Positions 25,750 through 36,243 are shown, counted from the stretch's first letter. The stretch: DNA of 64,000 nt from Hymenobacter piscis (GCF_018760735.1 NZ_JAHHZN010000018.1:24615-88614), one strand, 5' to 3'. The notes: generated from the letters alone by a model not told the origin. Translations and numbers: made by a program.

Positions 25750-26217
25750 ATGAGAAAGTCAAAACCAAAGAAGCGCATCCTCCTGCCCGACCCCAAGTAC
25801 AAGGAGACGCTGGTAACCCGGTTCGTCAACTACATGATGTATGACGGGAAGAAAAACCTGGCCTACACCATTTTCTACGATGCCTGCGAACTAGTTGAGC
25901 AGCGCACCAAGGAGAGCGGCGTGGAGATGTGGCGCAAAGCCCTGAACAACGTGATGCCGACCGTAGAAGTAAAGAGCCGCCGCGTAGGTGGTGCTACCTT
26001 CCAGGTGCCGATCGAAGTTCGTCCCGACCGTCGTATCGCCGTTGGCTCGAAGTGGCTGATTCAGTACGCTCGTCGTCGTGGTGAGAAAACCATGAAGGAC
26101 AAGCTGGCCGGCGAAATCATTGCCGCCGCTAAAGGGGAAGGTGCCGCCGTGAAGAAAAAGGACGACACGCACCGGATGGCCGAAGCCAACAAGGCCTTCT
26201 CGCACTTCCGTTTCTAA
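25750..26217 (+). CDS. rpsG: Ribosomal protein uS7
   Basis: 155 residues, the usual length. It begins MRKSKPKKRILLPDPKYKET and contains NNVMPTVEVKSRRVGGATFQ and VPIEVRPDRR. It nucleates assembly of the 30S head and lines the E site. A 100-bp gap with a repeat-built hairpin separates it from fusA. Confidence 0.99.
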   Translation: MRKSKPKKRILLPDPKYKETLVTRFVNYMMYDGKKNLAYTIFYDACELVEQRTKESGVEMWRKALNNVMPTVEVKSRRVGGATFQVPIEVRPDRRIAVGSKWLIQYARRRGEKTMKDKLAGEIIAAAKGEGAAVKKKDDTHRMAEANKAFSHFRF

Positions 26218-26220
26218 GCA

Positions 26221-26298
26221 GTGAATGAGCGGATGAGTGAATGAGCGAAAGTTCCTCTTCGGGAATTATTCGTCCGTCTCACTCATTCACCAATTCAC
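26221..26298 (+). repeat. Repeat-built hairpin between rpsG and fusA
   Basis: The left arm (26221-26249) is made of GTGAATGA-like words and the right arm (26269-26298, continuing to about 26312) of ACTCATTC-like words. Because both arms are tandem-like, several pairing registers are possible. Loop about 20 bases. It ends 5-20 bp before the fusA ATG. Confidence 0.85.
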
Positions 26299-26317
26299 TC
26301 ATTCACTCATTGAACCA

Positions 26318-28462
<2,145 letters not shown>

Positions 28463-28483
28463 TCCGCTTTCTCATTACTAGAC

Positions 28484-28789
28484 ATGAACCAGAAAATTCG
28501 CATCAAACTCAAATCCTACGACCACAACTTGGTGGACAAATCGTCGGAGAAGATTGTGAAGGCGGTGAAGGCTACCGGCGCTATCGTAAGCGGCCCTATT
28601 CCCCTGCCCACTGAGAAGGAAAAATTCACCGTGCTCCGTTCCCCCCACGTGAACAAGAAGAGCCGGGAGCAATTCCAGCTGTGCACCTACAAGCGTTTGG
28701 TGGATATCTATTCGACTTCGTCGAAGACGGTAGATGCCCTCATGAAGCTGGAGCTGCCGAGCGGTGTTGACGTAGAAATCAAAGTCTGA
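28484..28789 (+). CDS. rpsJ: Ribosomal protein uS10
   Basis: 101 residues, starting MNQKIRIKLKSYDHNLVDKS, with GPIPLPTEKEKFTVLRSPHV. It is part of the 30S head and the contact for NusG. In proteobacteria it heads the S10 operon, but here it ends the str operon and is followed by a strong terminator before rplC. That arrangement is known from Bacteroidota. Confidence 0.99.
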   Translation: MNQKIRIKLKSYDHNLVDKSSEKIVKAVKATGAIVSGPIPLPTEKEKFTVLRSPHVNKKSREQFQLCTYKRLVDIYSTSSKTVDALMKLELPSGVDVEIKV

Positions 28790-28818
28790 GGACCGGTTTC
28801 CGTTAGCTGATTAGCCTG

Positions 28819-28856
28819 ACGCCCCACCAACTCTCCGGAGTTGGTGGGGCGTTTTG
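28819..28856 (+). terminator. str operon terminator
   Basis: A perfect 15-bp stem (28819-28833 with 28838-28852, core CGCCCCACC/GGTGGGGCG), loop TCCG, then TTTT. Confidence 0.95.
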
Positions 28857-28988
28857 CATTGCCGTAAGTCCCGCAGGCTCTGATGTCGGGCGGCGGTTTG
28901 CCGGGTGTGGAAGGACAGGAAAGGGGGGAAGATGGACCTATAATTCTGATAGCTAACTACGTGGTTCTGAAAATATTTCAGAGGGGGC

Positions 28989-29020
28989 TTAGATATTACC
29001 GGAACATTTTCCTAGCTTTG
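28989..29020 (+). promoter_or_regulatory. Promoter of the rplC (S10-spc) operon
   Basis: TAGCTTTG (29013-29020) matches TAnnTTTG exactly; TTAG (28989-28992) lies 20 bp upstream as an imperfect -33 box. The region between the terminator and this box is otherwise empty. Leader about 60 nt. Confidence 0.75.
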
Positions 29021-29085
29021 CACTCCATTTCCGAAAATGCCACTCGGGCGTTTTCAAGTGTGTCTTTTTCTAAAACCCCAATCGA

Positions 29086-29706
29086 ATGCCTGGCATCATC
29101 GGTAAAAAAATCGGTATGACAAGCCTCTTCACTCCGGACGGGAAGAACATTCCCTGCACGCTCATCGAAGCGGGTCCGTGCGTAGTGACGCAGGTTAAGA
29201 CCATCGAAACGGACGGCTACTCGGCCATCCAACTCGGTTACGGCGAGAAAAAAGCGAAGAACACCACCAAAGCACTGGCTGGTCACTTCGCAAAGGCCGG
29301 CACCACCCCCAAGCGCAAACTCGTTGAGTTCCGTCTGGACGAAGTAAGTGAGTTCACCGCCGGCAGCGAAATCAACACGTCCCTCTTCGAGGAAGGTGAG
29401 TTCGTTGACGTAGTGGGCACTTCCAAAGGCAAAGGTTTCCAGGGCGTTGTAAAGCGTTACAACTTCGCCGGTGTTGGTGGCCAGACCCACGGCCAGCACA
29501 ACCGTGGTCGTCACCCCGGTTCTATCGGTGCCTGCTCGTGGCCTTCGCGCGTATTCAAAGGAATGCGCATGGGTGGCCGCATGGGCAACGACCGGGTGAA
29601 AGTGCAGAACCTGAAGGTTATGCGCATTGTAGCCGACAAAAACCTCATTGTGGTGAGCGGCTCAATTCCCGGTGCCAAGAACTCTTTCGTGGTCCTGGAA
29701 AAATAA
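29086..29706 (+). CDS. rplC: Ribosomal protein uL3
   Basis: 206 residues. It begins MPGIIGKKIGMTSLFTPDGK and contains the central finger GQTHGQHNRGRHPGSIG and MGGRMGNDRVKVQNL. An early 50S assembly protein near the peptidyl transferase centre. First gene after the rplC promoter. Confidence 0.99.
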   Translation: MPGIIGKKIGMTSLFTPDGKNIPCTLIEAGPCVVTQVKTIETDGYSAIQLGYGEKKAKNTTKALAGHFAKAGTTPKRKLVEFRLDEVSEFTAGSEINTSLFEEGEFVDVVGTSKGKGFQGVVKRYNFAGVGGQTHGQHNRGRHPGSIGACSWPSRVFKGMRMGGRMGNDRVKVQNLKVMRIVADKNLIVVSGSIPGAKNSFVVLEK

Positions 29707-29715
29707 CCTAGTAAG

Positions 29716-30354
29716 ATGGAACTGTCAGTAATCAACATCAAAGGCGAAGACACCGGCCGTAAGGTTACCCTGTCCGACGCCATCTTCGGCCTCGAGCCGA
29801 ACGAGCACGTGATGTACCTCGACGTAAAGCAGTACCTGGCCAACCAGCGCCAGGGCACGCACAAGTCGAAGCAGCGCAACGAAGTGCACGGCACCACCAA
29901 GAAGCTCAAGAAGCAGAAGGGTACGGGCGGCGCCCGCGCCGGCTCCATGAAGTCGGGTGTGTTCGTAGGTGGCGGCCGGATTTTCGGTCCTCAGCCCCGC
30001 GACTACGGCTTCAAGCTCAACAAGAAAACCAAGCGTCTGGCCCGCCTGTCGGCTCTGTCGTCGCTGGCTAAAGACGGCAAGGTATCGGTAGTGGAAAACA
30101 TTGCCATGACCGCCGTAAAGACCAAGGAATTCGCCGCCATTCTGGCTGGCCTGAAGCTGAACAACGGCAAGAAAACCCTGCTCGTAACTGGCGCGGTTGA
30201 CAAGAACGTGGTTCTCTCGGCCCGCAACATTCAGCGCGTGAGCGTGGCTACCCCCGTAGCCCTCAATACGCACGATCTGCTGAACACTGACACGCTGCTG
30301 CTGTCGGAGGATGGGTTGAGTGCATTGGAACAACTCTATACCACTGCTGAGTAA
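29716..30354 (+). CDS. rplD: Ribosomal protein uL4
   Basis: 212 residues, MELSVINIKGEDTGRKVTLS. The exit-tunnel loop is recognisable by Lys/Gly-rich KKQKGTGGARAGSMKS and GGGRIFGPQPRDYG. In enterobacteria uL4 represses the S10 operon. The stop shares one base with the rplW start. Confidence 0.98.
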   Translation: MELSVINIKGEDTGRKVTLSDAIFGLEPNEHVMYLDVKQYLANQRQGTHKSKQRNEVHGTTKKLKKQKGTGGARAGSMKSGVFVGGGRIFGPQPRDYGFKLNKKTKRLARLSALSSLAKDGKVSVVENIAMTAVKTKEFAAILAGLKLNNGKKTLLVTGAVDKNVVLSARNIQRVSVATPVALNTHDLLNTDTLLLSEDGLSALEQLYTTAE

Positions 30355-30641
30355 TGAGCATTCTCAAGAAACCCATCGTAACTGAAAAGGCTACGGGCCT
30401 CAACGACAAAGGCCAGTACGCCTTTGAAGTGGCTATCGACGCCAACAAGGTTCAGATCAAGAAAGAGATTGAGCAGCTGTACGGCGTGACGGTTCTGGGC
30501 ATCAGCACCATCCGCACCATCGGCAAAGTGAAATCCAAATTCACGAAGGGCGGCTCCATTTCGGGTCGTCGTCCGCATGGCAAAAAAGCCATCGTGACCG
30601 TCAAGGAAGGCGATATCATCGACTTCTACAACGGCTTGTAA
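30354..30641 (+). CDS. rplW: Ribosomal protein uL23
   Basis: 95 residues, MSILKKPIVTEKATGLNDKG, with YGVTVLGISTIRTIGKVK. It sits at the tunnel exit and is the docking point for trigger factor and SRP. The start overlaps the rplD stop (TAATG). Confidence 0.98.
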   Translation: MSILKKPIVTEKATGLNDKGQYAFEVAIDANKVQIKKEIEQLYGVTVLGISTIRTIGKVKSKFTKGGSISGRRPHGKKAIVTVKEGDIIDFYNGL

Positions 30642-30681
30642 GCCTGCTTTCCCGCCAAGAATTTTTTCCTAAGCAAGAGTA

Positions 30682-31509
30682 ATGGCACTCAAAAAACTAA
30701 GACCAACATCACCGGGTCAGCGCTTCCGCATCGCCCCGGCCTTCGACGAAATCACGTCGTCGACGCCGGAGAAGTCGCTGTTGGCACCCATGAAAAACTC
30801 CGGTGGCCGTAACAATTCGGGTAAAATGTCTAACCGCTACATCGGCGGCGGACATAAAGCCAAGTACCGGATCATCGACTTCAAGCGTGACAAGGCTTCG
30901 GTGCCTGCCACGGTGAAGACGATTGAGTACGATCCGAACCGCACCGCGCGCATTGCTTTGCTGCAGTACGCCGATGGTGAGAAGCGCTACATCATTGCTC
31001 CCGCCGGTCTGGTGGTAGGCAACGAAGTGGTGTCGGGTTCGGGCGTTGCGCCGGAAGTTGGCAATGCCCTGCCCCTGCGCGAGATTCCCCTGGGTACCAT
31101 TGTGCACAATATCGAGCTGATGCCCGGTAATGGTGCCGCAATGGCCCGCTCGGCCGGAACCTACGCGCAGCTGGTAGCCCGCGAAGACAAGTACGCCACC
31201 CTGAAACTGCCCTCCGGTGAAATGCGCATGGTACTCGTTACCTGCATGGCCACGGTAGGCACCGTTTCCAATGGCGACCACATGAATGTTCGCCTGGGTA
31301 AGGCTGGCCGCAACCGTTGGTTGGGTCGTCGTCCGCGCGTTCGTGGTGTTGCTATGAACCCAGTGGATCACCCAATGGGTGGTGGCGAAGGCAAGTCGTC
31401 GGGTGGTCACCCACGCAGCCGTAACGGTATCTTCTCGAAAGGTCAGAAGACCCGGAACAAGAACAAGTATTCCGAGCAGCTCATCGTTAACCGTAAAGGC
31501 AAGAAGTAA
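30682..31509 (+). CDS. rplB: Ribosomal protein uL2
   Basis: 275 residues. It has GRNNSGKMSNRYIGGGHKAK and the C-terminal peptidyl-transferase loop PVDHPMGGGEGKSSGGHPRS with the conserved HPxGGGEG motif and its histidine. Essential for subunit joining and peptide bond formation. Confidence 0.99.
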   Translation: MALKKLRPTSPGQRFRIAPAFDEITSSTPEKSLLAPMKNSGGRNNSGKMSNRYIGGGHKAKYRIIDFKRDKASVPATVKTIEYDPNRTARIALLQYADGEKRYIIAPAGLVVGNEVVSGSGVAPEVGNALPLREIPLGTIVHNIELMPGNGAAMARSAGTYAQLVAREDKYATLKLPSGEMRMVLVTCMATVGTVSNGDHMNVRLGKAGRNRWLGRRPRVRGVAMNPVDHPMGGGEGKSSGGHPRSRNGIFSKGQKTRNKNKYSEQLIVNRKGKK

Positions 31510-31512
31510 GCA

Positions 31513-31791
31513 ATGGCACGTTCACTAAAAAAAGGGCCGTACATTGACTTCCGGCTCGAGAAGAAAGTAACGGCAATGGATGAGTCCGGCAAAAAGTCGG
31601 TGGTGAAGACCTGGTCTCGCCGCTCGATGATTTCGCCCGATTTCGTTGGCCACACCTTCGCCGTGCACAACGGCAATAAGTTCATCCCGGTGTATGTAAC
31701 GGAGAACATGGTAGGACACAAACTCGGTGAGTTTGCCCCCACCCGGAACTTCCGCGGCCATATCGCCAAGAAAGATAAAGGCAAGCGCTAA
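31513..31791 (+). CDS. rpsS: Ribosomal protein uS19
   Basis: 92 residues, MARSLKKGPYIDFRLEKKVT, with TWSRRSMISPDFVGHTFAVH and VGHKLGEFAPTRNFRGH. It binds the 30S head with uS13. Three bases after rplB; the next ATG follows the stop by one base. Confidence 0.99.
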   Translation: MARSLKKGPYIDFRLEKKVTAMDESGKKSVVKTWSRRSMISPDFVGHTFAVHNGNKFIPVYVTENMVGHKLGEFAPTRNFRGHIAKKDKGKR

Positions 31792-31792
31792 T

Positions 31793-32272
31793 ATGGAAGC
31801 AGTAGCTAAACTCCGGAACGTGCCCACCTCGCCGCGCAAAATGCGCTTGGTGGCCAACCTGGTCCGCGGTCAGAAAGTGACCCGGGCATTGGGCCTGCTG
31901 AAATTTGAGGCCAATTCGGGTGCTCCTAAAATCGAGAAACTGCTCCTGTCGGCTCTGGCCAACTGGCAGCAGAAGAACGAGGACGAGCGCATCGAGGATG
32001 CTAACCTCTACATCAAAGAGATTTTCGTCGATGAAGGCCGCATGCTGAAGCGTCTGCGCCCCGCCCCCCAGGGTCGTGGCCACCGCATCCGCAAGCGGAG
32101 CAACCACGTGACGCTGATCATCGACTCGAAAGTAGAACCGCTGGGCAGCAAAGCTGCCGCCAAGCAGGCTGCTGAGACCAAAGGCACCGAGGCTACGGCC
32201 GAAGCCAAGCCCAAGGCCGCGCGTCGGAGCTCGAAGAAATCAACTGAAACCAAGGCAGAAGCCACCGCATAA
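31793..32272 (+). CDS. rplV: Ribosomal protein uL22 with long C-terminal tail
   Basis: 159 residues from the ATG at 31793, which gives MEAVAKLRNVPTSPRKMRLV; a start at 31727 would lie inside rpsS. The core, with the tunnel hairpin KRLRPAPQGRGHRIRKRSNH, ends near residue 117. The rest is an Ala/Lys/Glu-rich tail (KAAAKQAAETKGTEATAEAK and on), about 45 residues beyond the usual 110-115. The tail should lie at the surface near the tunnel exit. Confidence 0.97.
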   Translation: MEAVAKLRNVPTSPRKMRLVANLVRGQKVTRALGLLKFEANSGAPKIEKLLLSALANWQQKNEDERIEDANLYIKEIFVDEGRMLKRLRPAPQGRGHRIRKRSNHVTLIIDSKVEPLGSKAAAKQAAETKGTEATAEAKPKAARRSSKKSTETKAEATA

Positions 32273-32277
32273 GCACT

Positions 32278-33132
32278 ATGGGACAGAAAGTAAATCCGGT
32301 TGGCTTCCGTCTGGGCGTCATTAAAGGATGGGACTCGAACTGGTACGGCGGCAAGGACTTTGCCGACAAACTGGTGGAGGACGAGAAAATCCGCAAATAC
32401 ATCAACGCTCGTATCCCGAAGGGTGGCATCAGCCGCATCGTGATTGAGCGCACGCTCAAGCGCGTGACCATCACCATCAACACGGCCCGTCCGGGCGTAG
32501 TGATTGGCAAAGGCGGCGCCGAAGTGGACAAGATCAAGGACGAACTGAAGCAGATTACCGGCAAGGACGTTCAGATCAATATCTTCGAGATTAAGCGCCC
32601 CGAGCTGGACGCGAAACTGGTTGGCGAAAGCATTGCGCAGCAGCTCCAGGCTCGTATCTCCTTCCGTCGGGCCATGAAGATGTCGATTCAGGCCGCTATG
32701 CGTGTTGGTGCCGAAGGCATCAAGATCCAGTGCGGTGGTCGTTTGGGTGGGGCTGAGATTGCTCGTTCCGAGCAGTACAAAGAAGGCCGCACTCCCCTGC
32801 ACACGCTGCGGGCTGACATTGACTATGCCCTCTCGGAAGCCCAGACGGTGTATGGCAAAATCGGCATCAAGGTGTGGGTAATGCGTGGCGAAGTGTTCGG
32901 CAAGCCGGACCTCTCGCCTAACCAGCAGCCCGCTGGCACGCAGGGTGGCGACAGCCGCAACGACCGTGGCCCACGCAGTGAGCGTGGCCCGCGCCGCGAC
33001 CGGAACGACCGGGGCGGTGACAGCCGTGGTGGTGACCGGGGCGGCGACAGCCGTGGTGGTCAGCGCCGGGGTCCCGGTGGAGCCGGTGGCCAAGGTGGTC
33101 AGAACCGAGGCGGTGGCGCACCGCGCCGCTAG
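32278..33132 (+). CDS. rpsC: Ribosomal protein uS3 with RGG-rich C-terminal tail
   Basis: 284 residues. The core (1 to about 215) starts MGQKVNPVGFRLGVIKGWDS, has the KH motif VVIGKGGAEVDKIKDEL and ends near KIGIKVWVMRGEVFG. After that comes a tail of about 65 residues rich in Arg, Gly and Asp (GPRSERGPRRDRNDRGGDSR and similar repeats). Known: uS3 lies at the mRNA entry with uS4 and uS5 and has helicase activity. The tail is not in the E. coli protein; its match with the uS5 N-terminal tail is discussed in the findings. Confidence 0.97.
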   Translation: MGQKVNPVGFRLGVIKGWDSNWYGGKDFADKLVEDEKIRKYINARIPKGGISRIVIERTLKRVTITINTARPGVVIGKGGAEVDKIKDELKQITGKDVQINIFEIKRPELDAKLVGESIAQQLQARISFRRAMKMSIQAAMRVGAEGIKIQCGGRLGGAEIARSEQYKEGRTPLHTLRADIDYALSEAQTVYGKIGIKVWVMRGEVFGKPDLSPNQQPAGTQGGDSRNDRGPRSERGPRRDRNDRGGDSRGGDRGGDSRGGQRRGPGGAGGQGGQNRGGGAPRR

Positions 33133-33171
33133 TTCTCTCCCTTTCTCTCGAATTTTAAGACAGTATAACTC

Positions 33172-33597
33172 ATGTTACAACCGAAAAGGACCAAGTATCG
33201 CAAGATGCAAAAGGGTCGCATACATGGCTTAGCCCATCGCGGCAGCTCCATCGACTTCGGTTCGTTCGCTATCAAGTCGCTGGAACAGGCTTGGATTACG
33301 GCTCGCCAGATTGAGGCAGCTCGTATTGCCATGACCCGCGCCATGAAACGCGAAGGTCAAGTTTGGATCCGCATCTTCCCCGACAAGCCCATTACCAAGA
33401 AGCCTGCTGAAGTGCGGATGGGTAAGGGTAAAGGTTCGCCCGAGTACTGGGTAGCCTGCGTGAAGCCCGGCACGATCATGTTTGAATCGGATGGGGTAAC
33501 GCTGGAAGTGGCTCAGGAGTCACTGCGTCTGGCCGCTCAGAAACTGCCGGTACGGACGTCGTTTGTTGTTCGTCGTGACTACGTAGATAACAAGTAA
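33172..33597 (+). CDS. rplP: Ribosomal protein uL16
   Basis: 141 residues, MLQPKRTKYRKMQKGRIHGL, with RGSSIDFGSFAIKSLEQAWI and MGKGKGSPEYWVACVKPGTI. A late assembly protein near the A-site tRNA elbow. It is 39 bp after rpsC and 1 bp before rpmC. Confidence 0.99.
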   Translation: MLQPKRTKYRKMQKGRIHGLAHRGSSIDFGSFAIKSLEQAWITARQIEAARIAMTRAMKREGQVWIRIFPDKPITKKPAEVRMGKGKGSPEYWVACVKPGTIMFESDGVTLEVAQESLRLAAQKLPVRTSFVVRRDYVDNK

Positions 33598-33598
33598 G

Positions 33599-33811
33599 AT
33601 GAAGAACGCCGAAATCCGTAACCTCTCCCTGGAGGACCTCAAAAATCAATTGAAGACCGAGCAGACCTCGGGCCAGACCATGCGCTTCGCGCACGCCATC
33701 TCGCCGCTGGAAAACCCGCTCCGTCTCAAGCAAGCCCGCAAAAATGTCGCCCGTCTGCTGACCGAGTTGAAGCGTCGCGAGAACGAGCAGGCTACTAACA
33801 CTGCTAACTAA
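33599..33811 (+). CDS. rpmC: Ribosomal protein uL29
   Basis: 70 residues, MKNAEIRNLSLEDLKNQLKT, ending in a helical RLLTELKRRENEQATNTAN. It sits near the tunnel exit by uL23. Packed between rplP and rpsQ with 1-2 bp gaps. Confidence 0.97.
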   Translation: MKNAEIRNLSLEDLKNQLKTEQTSGQTMRFAHAISPLENPLRLKQARKNVARLLTELKRRENEQATNTAN

Positions 33812-33813
33812 CG

Positions 33814-34104
33814 ATGGCAAGCAACGAAGAACAGCAGGCTGCTGCCGCCACTGAGCGGAACCTGCGCAAAGAAATCATCGGCCGCGTTTCCTCCTCCAAA
33901 ATGGACAAGTCCATCACGGTAGTTGTGGAAAGCAAGATGAAGCACCCTATCTACGGCAAGTTCGTTTCCAAGTCGACCAAGTTCATGGCCCACGACGAGA
34001 ACAACGAGTGCGGCGAAGGCGATACGGTTCGCATCATGAGCACCCGTCCGCTGAGCAAGAACAAACGCTGGAGATTGGTAGAAATCGTAGAACGCGCCAA
34101 GTAA
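33814..34104 (+). CDS. rpsQ: Ribosomal protein uS17
   Basis: 96 residues. After a short acidic N-terminal extension (about 15 residues, MASNEEQQAAAATERN) comes the core RKEIIGRVSSSKMDKSITVV and STKFMAHDENNECGEGDTVR. An early 30S body assembly protein. One base before rplN. Confidence 0.98.
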   Translation: MASNEEQQAAAATERNLRKEIIGRVSSSKMDKSITVVVESKMKHPIYGKFVSKSTKFMAHDENNECGEGDTVRIMSTRPLSKNKRWRLVEIVERAK

Positions 34105-34105
34105 G

Positions 34106-34474
34106 ATGATACAGCAAGAATCCCGTCTGACCGTCGCTGATAACAGCGGCGCCAAAGAAGTTCTCTGCATTCGTGTCCTCGGTGGCACGGGCAAGAAATA
34201 CGCCAGCGTAGGCGACAAGATTGTAGTAGCCATCAAATCGGCTATTCCTTCCGGCAACGCTAAAAAAGGCACTGTATCGAAAGCAGTTGTCGTTCGCACC
34301 AAGAAAGAAGTTCGTCGTAAGGACGGCTCTTACATCCGGTTCGATGACAACGCGGCCGTACTGCTCAACAATAACGACGAGCCCCGCGGTACCCGCATCT
34401 TCGGCCCCGTAGCCCGCGAGCTGCGCGAGCGCCAGTTCATGAAGATCGTTTCGCTGGCTCCTGAAGTTCTCTAA
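34106..34474 (+). CDS. rplN: Ribosomal protein uL14
   Basis: 122 residues, standard length, MIQQESRLTVADNSGAKEVL, with YIRFDDNAAVLLNNNDEPRG and TRIFGPVARELRER. It forms an intersubunit bridge and binds RsfS in silencing. Confidence 0.99.
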   Translation: MIQQESRLTVADNSGAKEVLCIRVLGGTGKKYASVGDKIVVAIKSAIPSGNAKKGTVSKAVVVRTKKEVRRKDGSYIRFDDNAAVLLNNNDEPRGTRIFGPVARELRERQFMKIVSLAPEVL

Positions 34475-34477
34475 GCA

Positions 34478-34741
34478 ATGGCAACGAAAACCAAAGCAAC
34501 GCCCGCGAAACTGCACGTGAAAACCGGTGACACCGTTCTGGTGATTGCCGGCGACGAGAAGGGTAAAACCGGCACCATTAAGTCGGTGAACCGTTCGACG
34601 CAGCGTGTTATCGTGGAAGGCCTGAACCTGGCAACCAAGCACAACAAACCCAGTGCGAAGAACCCCCAGGGCGGCATCACCAAGATCGAGGCCCCGATTC
34701 ACGTGAGCAACGTGAAGCGTGTGGACTCGGCCAACGCCTAA
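34478..34741 (+). CDS. rplX: Ribosomal protein uL24 (short form)
   Basis: 87 residues, somewhat shorter than the usual 100-110. The KOW core is KLHVKTGDTVLVIAGDEKGK, TGTIKSVNRSTQRVIVEGLN, ending SNVKRVDSANA. The zinc-finger or basic end of longer homologs is missing. An initiator of 50S assembly. Confidence 0.96.
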   Translation: MATKTKATPAKLHVKTGDTVLVIAGDEKGKTGTIKSVNRSTQRVIVEGLNLATKHNKPSAKNPQGGITKIEAPIHVSNVKRVDSANA

Positions 34742-34753
34742 CCGCTCCCGACC

Positions 34754-35314
34754 ATGGCTCGACTCAAAGAAAAATATCAGAAAGAAGTAGTACCCGCGCT
34801 CCAGGAGAAATTCCAGTTCAAGAGCATCATGCAGGTACCGCGCATCACCAAGATCTGCATCAACCGCGGCATCGGATCGGCAGTAGCCGATAAGAAGCTG
34901 GTGGACAATGGCGTGGACGAACTGACGACCATTACCGGTCAGAAGGCCGTTCCGACCATCGCCAAGCGTTCGGTGTCGAACTTCAAACTGCGTGAAGGTA
35001 TGCCCATCGGAGCCCGCGTAACCCTGCGTGGCGCTCAGATGTACGAATTCCTGGATCGTCTGCTGACGGTAGCACTGCCCCGCGTACGTGACTTCAAAGG
35101 CATCAACGATAAGGGCTTCGACGGCCGCGGTAACTATACCCTGGGCGTAAAAGAGCAAATCATTTTCCCGGAAATCTCGATCGACAAGATCAAGGCTATT
35201 GCCGGTATGGACATCACTTTCGTGACGACCGCCGAAAACGATGAGCAAAGCTACGAGCTGCTCAAGGCCTTCGGTATGCCGTTCGCTAACGCCAAGAAAC
35301 AAAACAATGGCTAA
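34754..35314 (+). CDS. rplE: Ribosomal protein uL5
   Basis: 186 residues, MARLKEKYQKEVVPALQEKF, with GQKAVPTIAKRSVSNFKLRE and the P-site loop region VTLRGAQMYEFLDRL. It carries 5S rRNA into the 50S. The last 8 bases overlap the rpsN start in another frame. Confidence 0.99.
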   Translation: MARLKEKYQKEVVPALQEKFQFKSIMQVPRITKICINRGIGSAVADKKLVDNGVDELTTITGQKAVPTIAKRSVSNFKLREGMPIGARVTLRGAQMYEFLDRLLTVALPRVRDFKGINDKGFDGRGNYTLGVKEQIIFPEISIDKIKAIAGMDITFVTTAENDEQSYELLKAFGMPFANAKKQNNG

Positions 35315-35576
35315 GGAAAGCATGAAAGCACGGGAACGGAAGCGTATCGCTACCGTTGCCCGTTACGCCGAGAAGCGCAAGGCCCTGAAAGAGGCCGGCG
35401 ACTACGAAGGTCTGGACAAGCTGCCCCGCAATGCGTCGCCCGTACGTCTGCACAACCGCGACAAAATCGATGGCCGTCCTCGTGGTTATATGCGCAAGTT
35501 CGGCATCAGCCGGGTGCGTTTCCGCGAAATGGCTCTCGCCGGCAAAATCCCCGGCGTAACCAAGTCGAGCTGGTAA
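35307..35576 (+). CDS. rpsN: Ribosomal protein uS14, zinc-free form
   Basis: 89 residues from the ATG at 35307; the longer frame from 35241 lies inside rplE. It begins MAKESMKARERKRIATVARY and ends GISRVRFREMALAGKIPGVT-KSSW. There is no CxxC pair, so it is the long zinc-independent C-minus form. It overlaps rplE by 8 bases. A long hairpin and a new promoter follow before rpsH. Confidence 0.98.
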   Translation: MAKESMKARERKRIATVARYAEKRKALKEAGDYEGLDKLPRNASPVRLHNRDKIDGRPRGYMRKFGISRVRFREMALAGKIPGVTKSSW

Positions 35577-35579
35577 GTT

Positions 35580-35689
35580 GATCTAGTACAGAGTAGTTAG
35601 TATTGAGTAATTAGCTGAAGTTCGGTAGTCCGTTTAGGATTTCTTGCACTTAGCCTTCCTACTCAATACAAACTACTCGCTACTAGAGC
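35580..35689 (+). repeat. Intercistronic hairpin between rpsN and rpsH
   Basis: 30-bp arms, 35580-35609 and 35660-35689, pair at 26 of 30 positions around a 50-base loop. The left arm repeats GAGTA/TAGTTAG-type words and the right arm is their G-poor complement (core TATTGAGTA/TACTCAATA). It begins 3 bp after the rpsN stop. Confidence 0.88.
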
Positions 35690-35760
35690 AAAATTTGGCA
35701 GGTTGCCGAAAGAAACCATTGGCCGAGCCTTAACAAGTCGAGCCGAGTAGTCTTAACCGA

Positions 35761-35807
35761 AAATTTCGCTGACCCTTTCCGGGCCGGCGAAATTTTCATA
35801 TCTTTGC
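35761..35807 (+). promoter_or_regulatory. Internal promoter before rpsH, with a palindrome
   Basis: TATCTTTG (35800-35807) is an exact -7 box; TTTC (35777-35780) is 19 bp upstream. Around the -33 region, AAAATTTCGC (35761-35770) and GCGAAATTTT (35788-35797) form a perfect 10-bp inverted repeat with 17 bp between, ending 2 bp before the -7 box. This suggests an operator or a structured site controlling the spc half of the cluster. Confidence 0.75.
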
Positions 35808-35844
35808 GGCTCCCTAAAAATGGGCGCTGCCTTTTCACAATCGA

Positions 35845-36243
35845 ATGAACACAGATCCAATTGCCGACTACCTGACCCGGGTACGCAATGCCATCAAGGC
35901 AAACCACCGGGTGGTGGAAATTCCGGCCAGCAACATCAAAAAGGAGATTACGAAGGTGCTCTATAAGAAGGGCTACATTCAGAGCTACCGGTTTGATGAT
36001 GCCGCCGTACAGGGCACGATTAAAATCGCCCTCAAGTACAACCCCACCACGAAGGTGCCGGCCATCACGAAACTGCAGCGCGTGAGCACGCCTGGTCTGC
36101 GTCAGTACGCACACGTGGGCAACATGCCCCGCGTACTCAGCGGCCTGGGTATTGCCATTCTCTCCACGTCGAAGGGCGTGATGACGGAGAAGGAGGCGAA
36201 AGCCGAGAATGTGGGCGGCGAAGTGCTGTGCTACGTTTACTAA
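35845..36243 (+). CDS. rpsH: Ribosomal protein uS8
   Basis: 132 residues, MNTDPIADYLTRVRNAIKAN, with GLGIAILSTSKGVMTEKEAK and the final GGEVLCYVY. It organises the 30S platform; in E. coli it is the repressor of the spc operon. Here it is the first gene after an internal promoter. Confidence 0.99.
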   Translation: MNTDPIADYLTRVRNAIKANHRVVEIPASNIKKEITKVLYKKGYIQSYRFDDAAVQGTIKIALKYNPTTKVPAITKLQRVSTPGLRQYAHVGNMPRVLSGLGIAILSTSKGVMTEKEAKAENVGGEVLCYVY

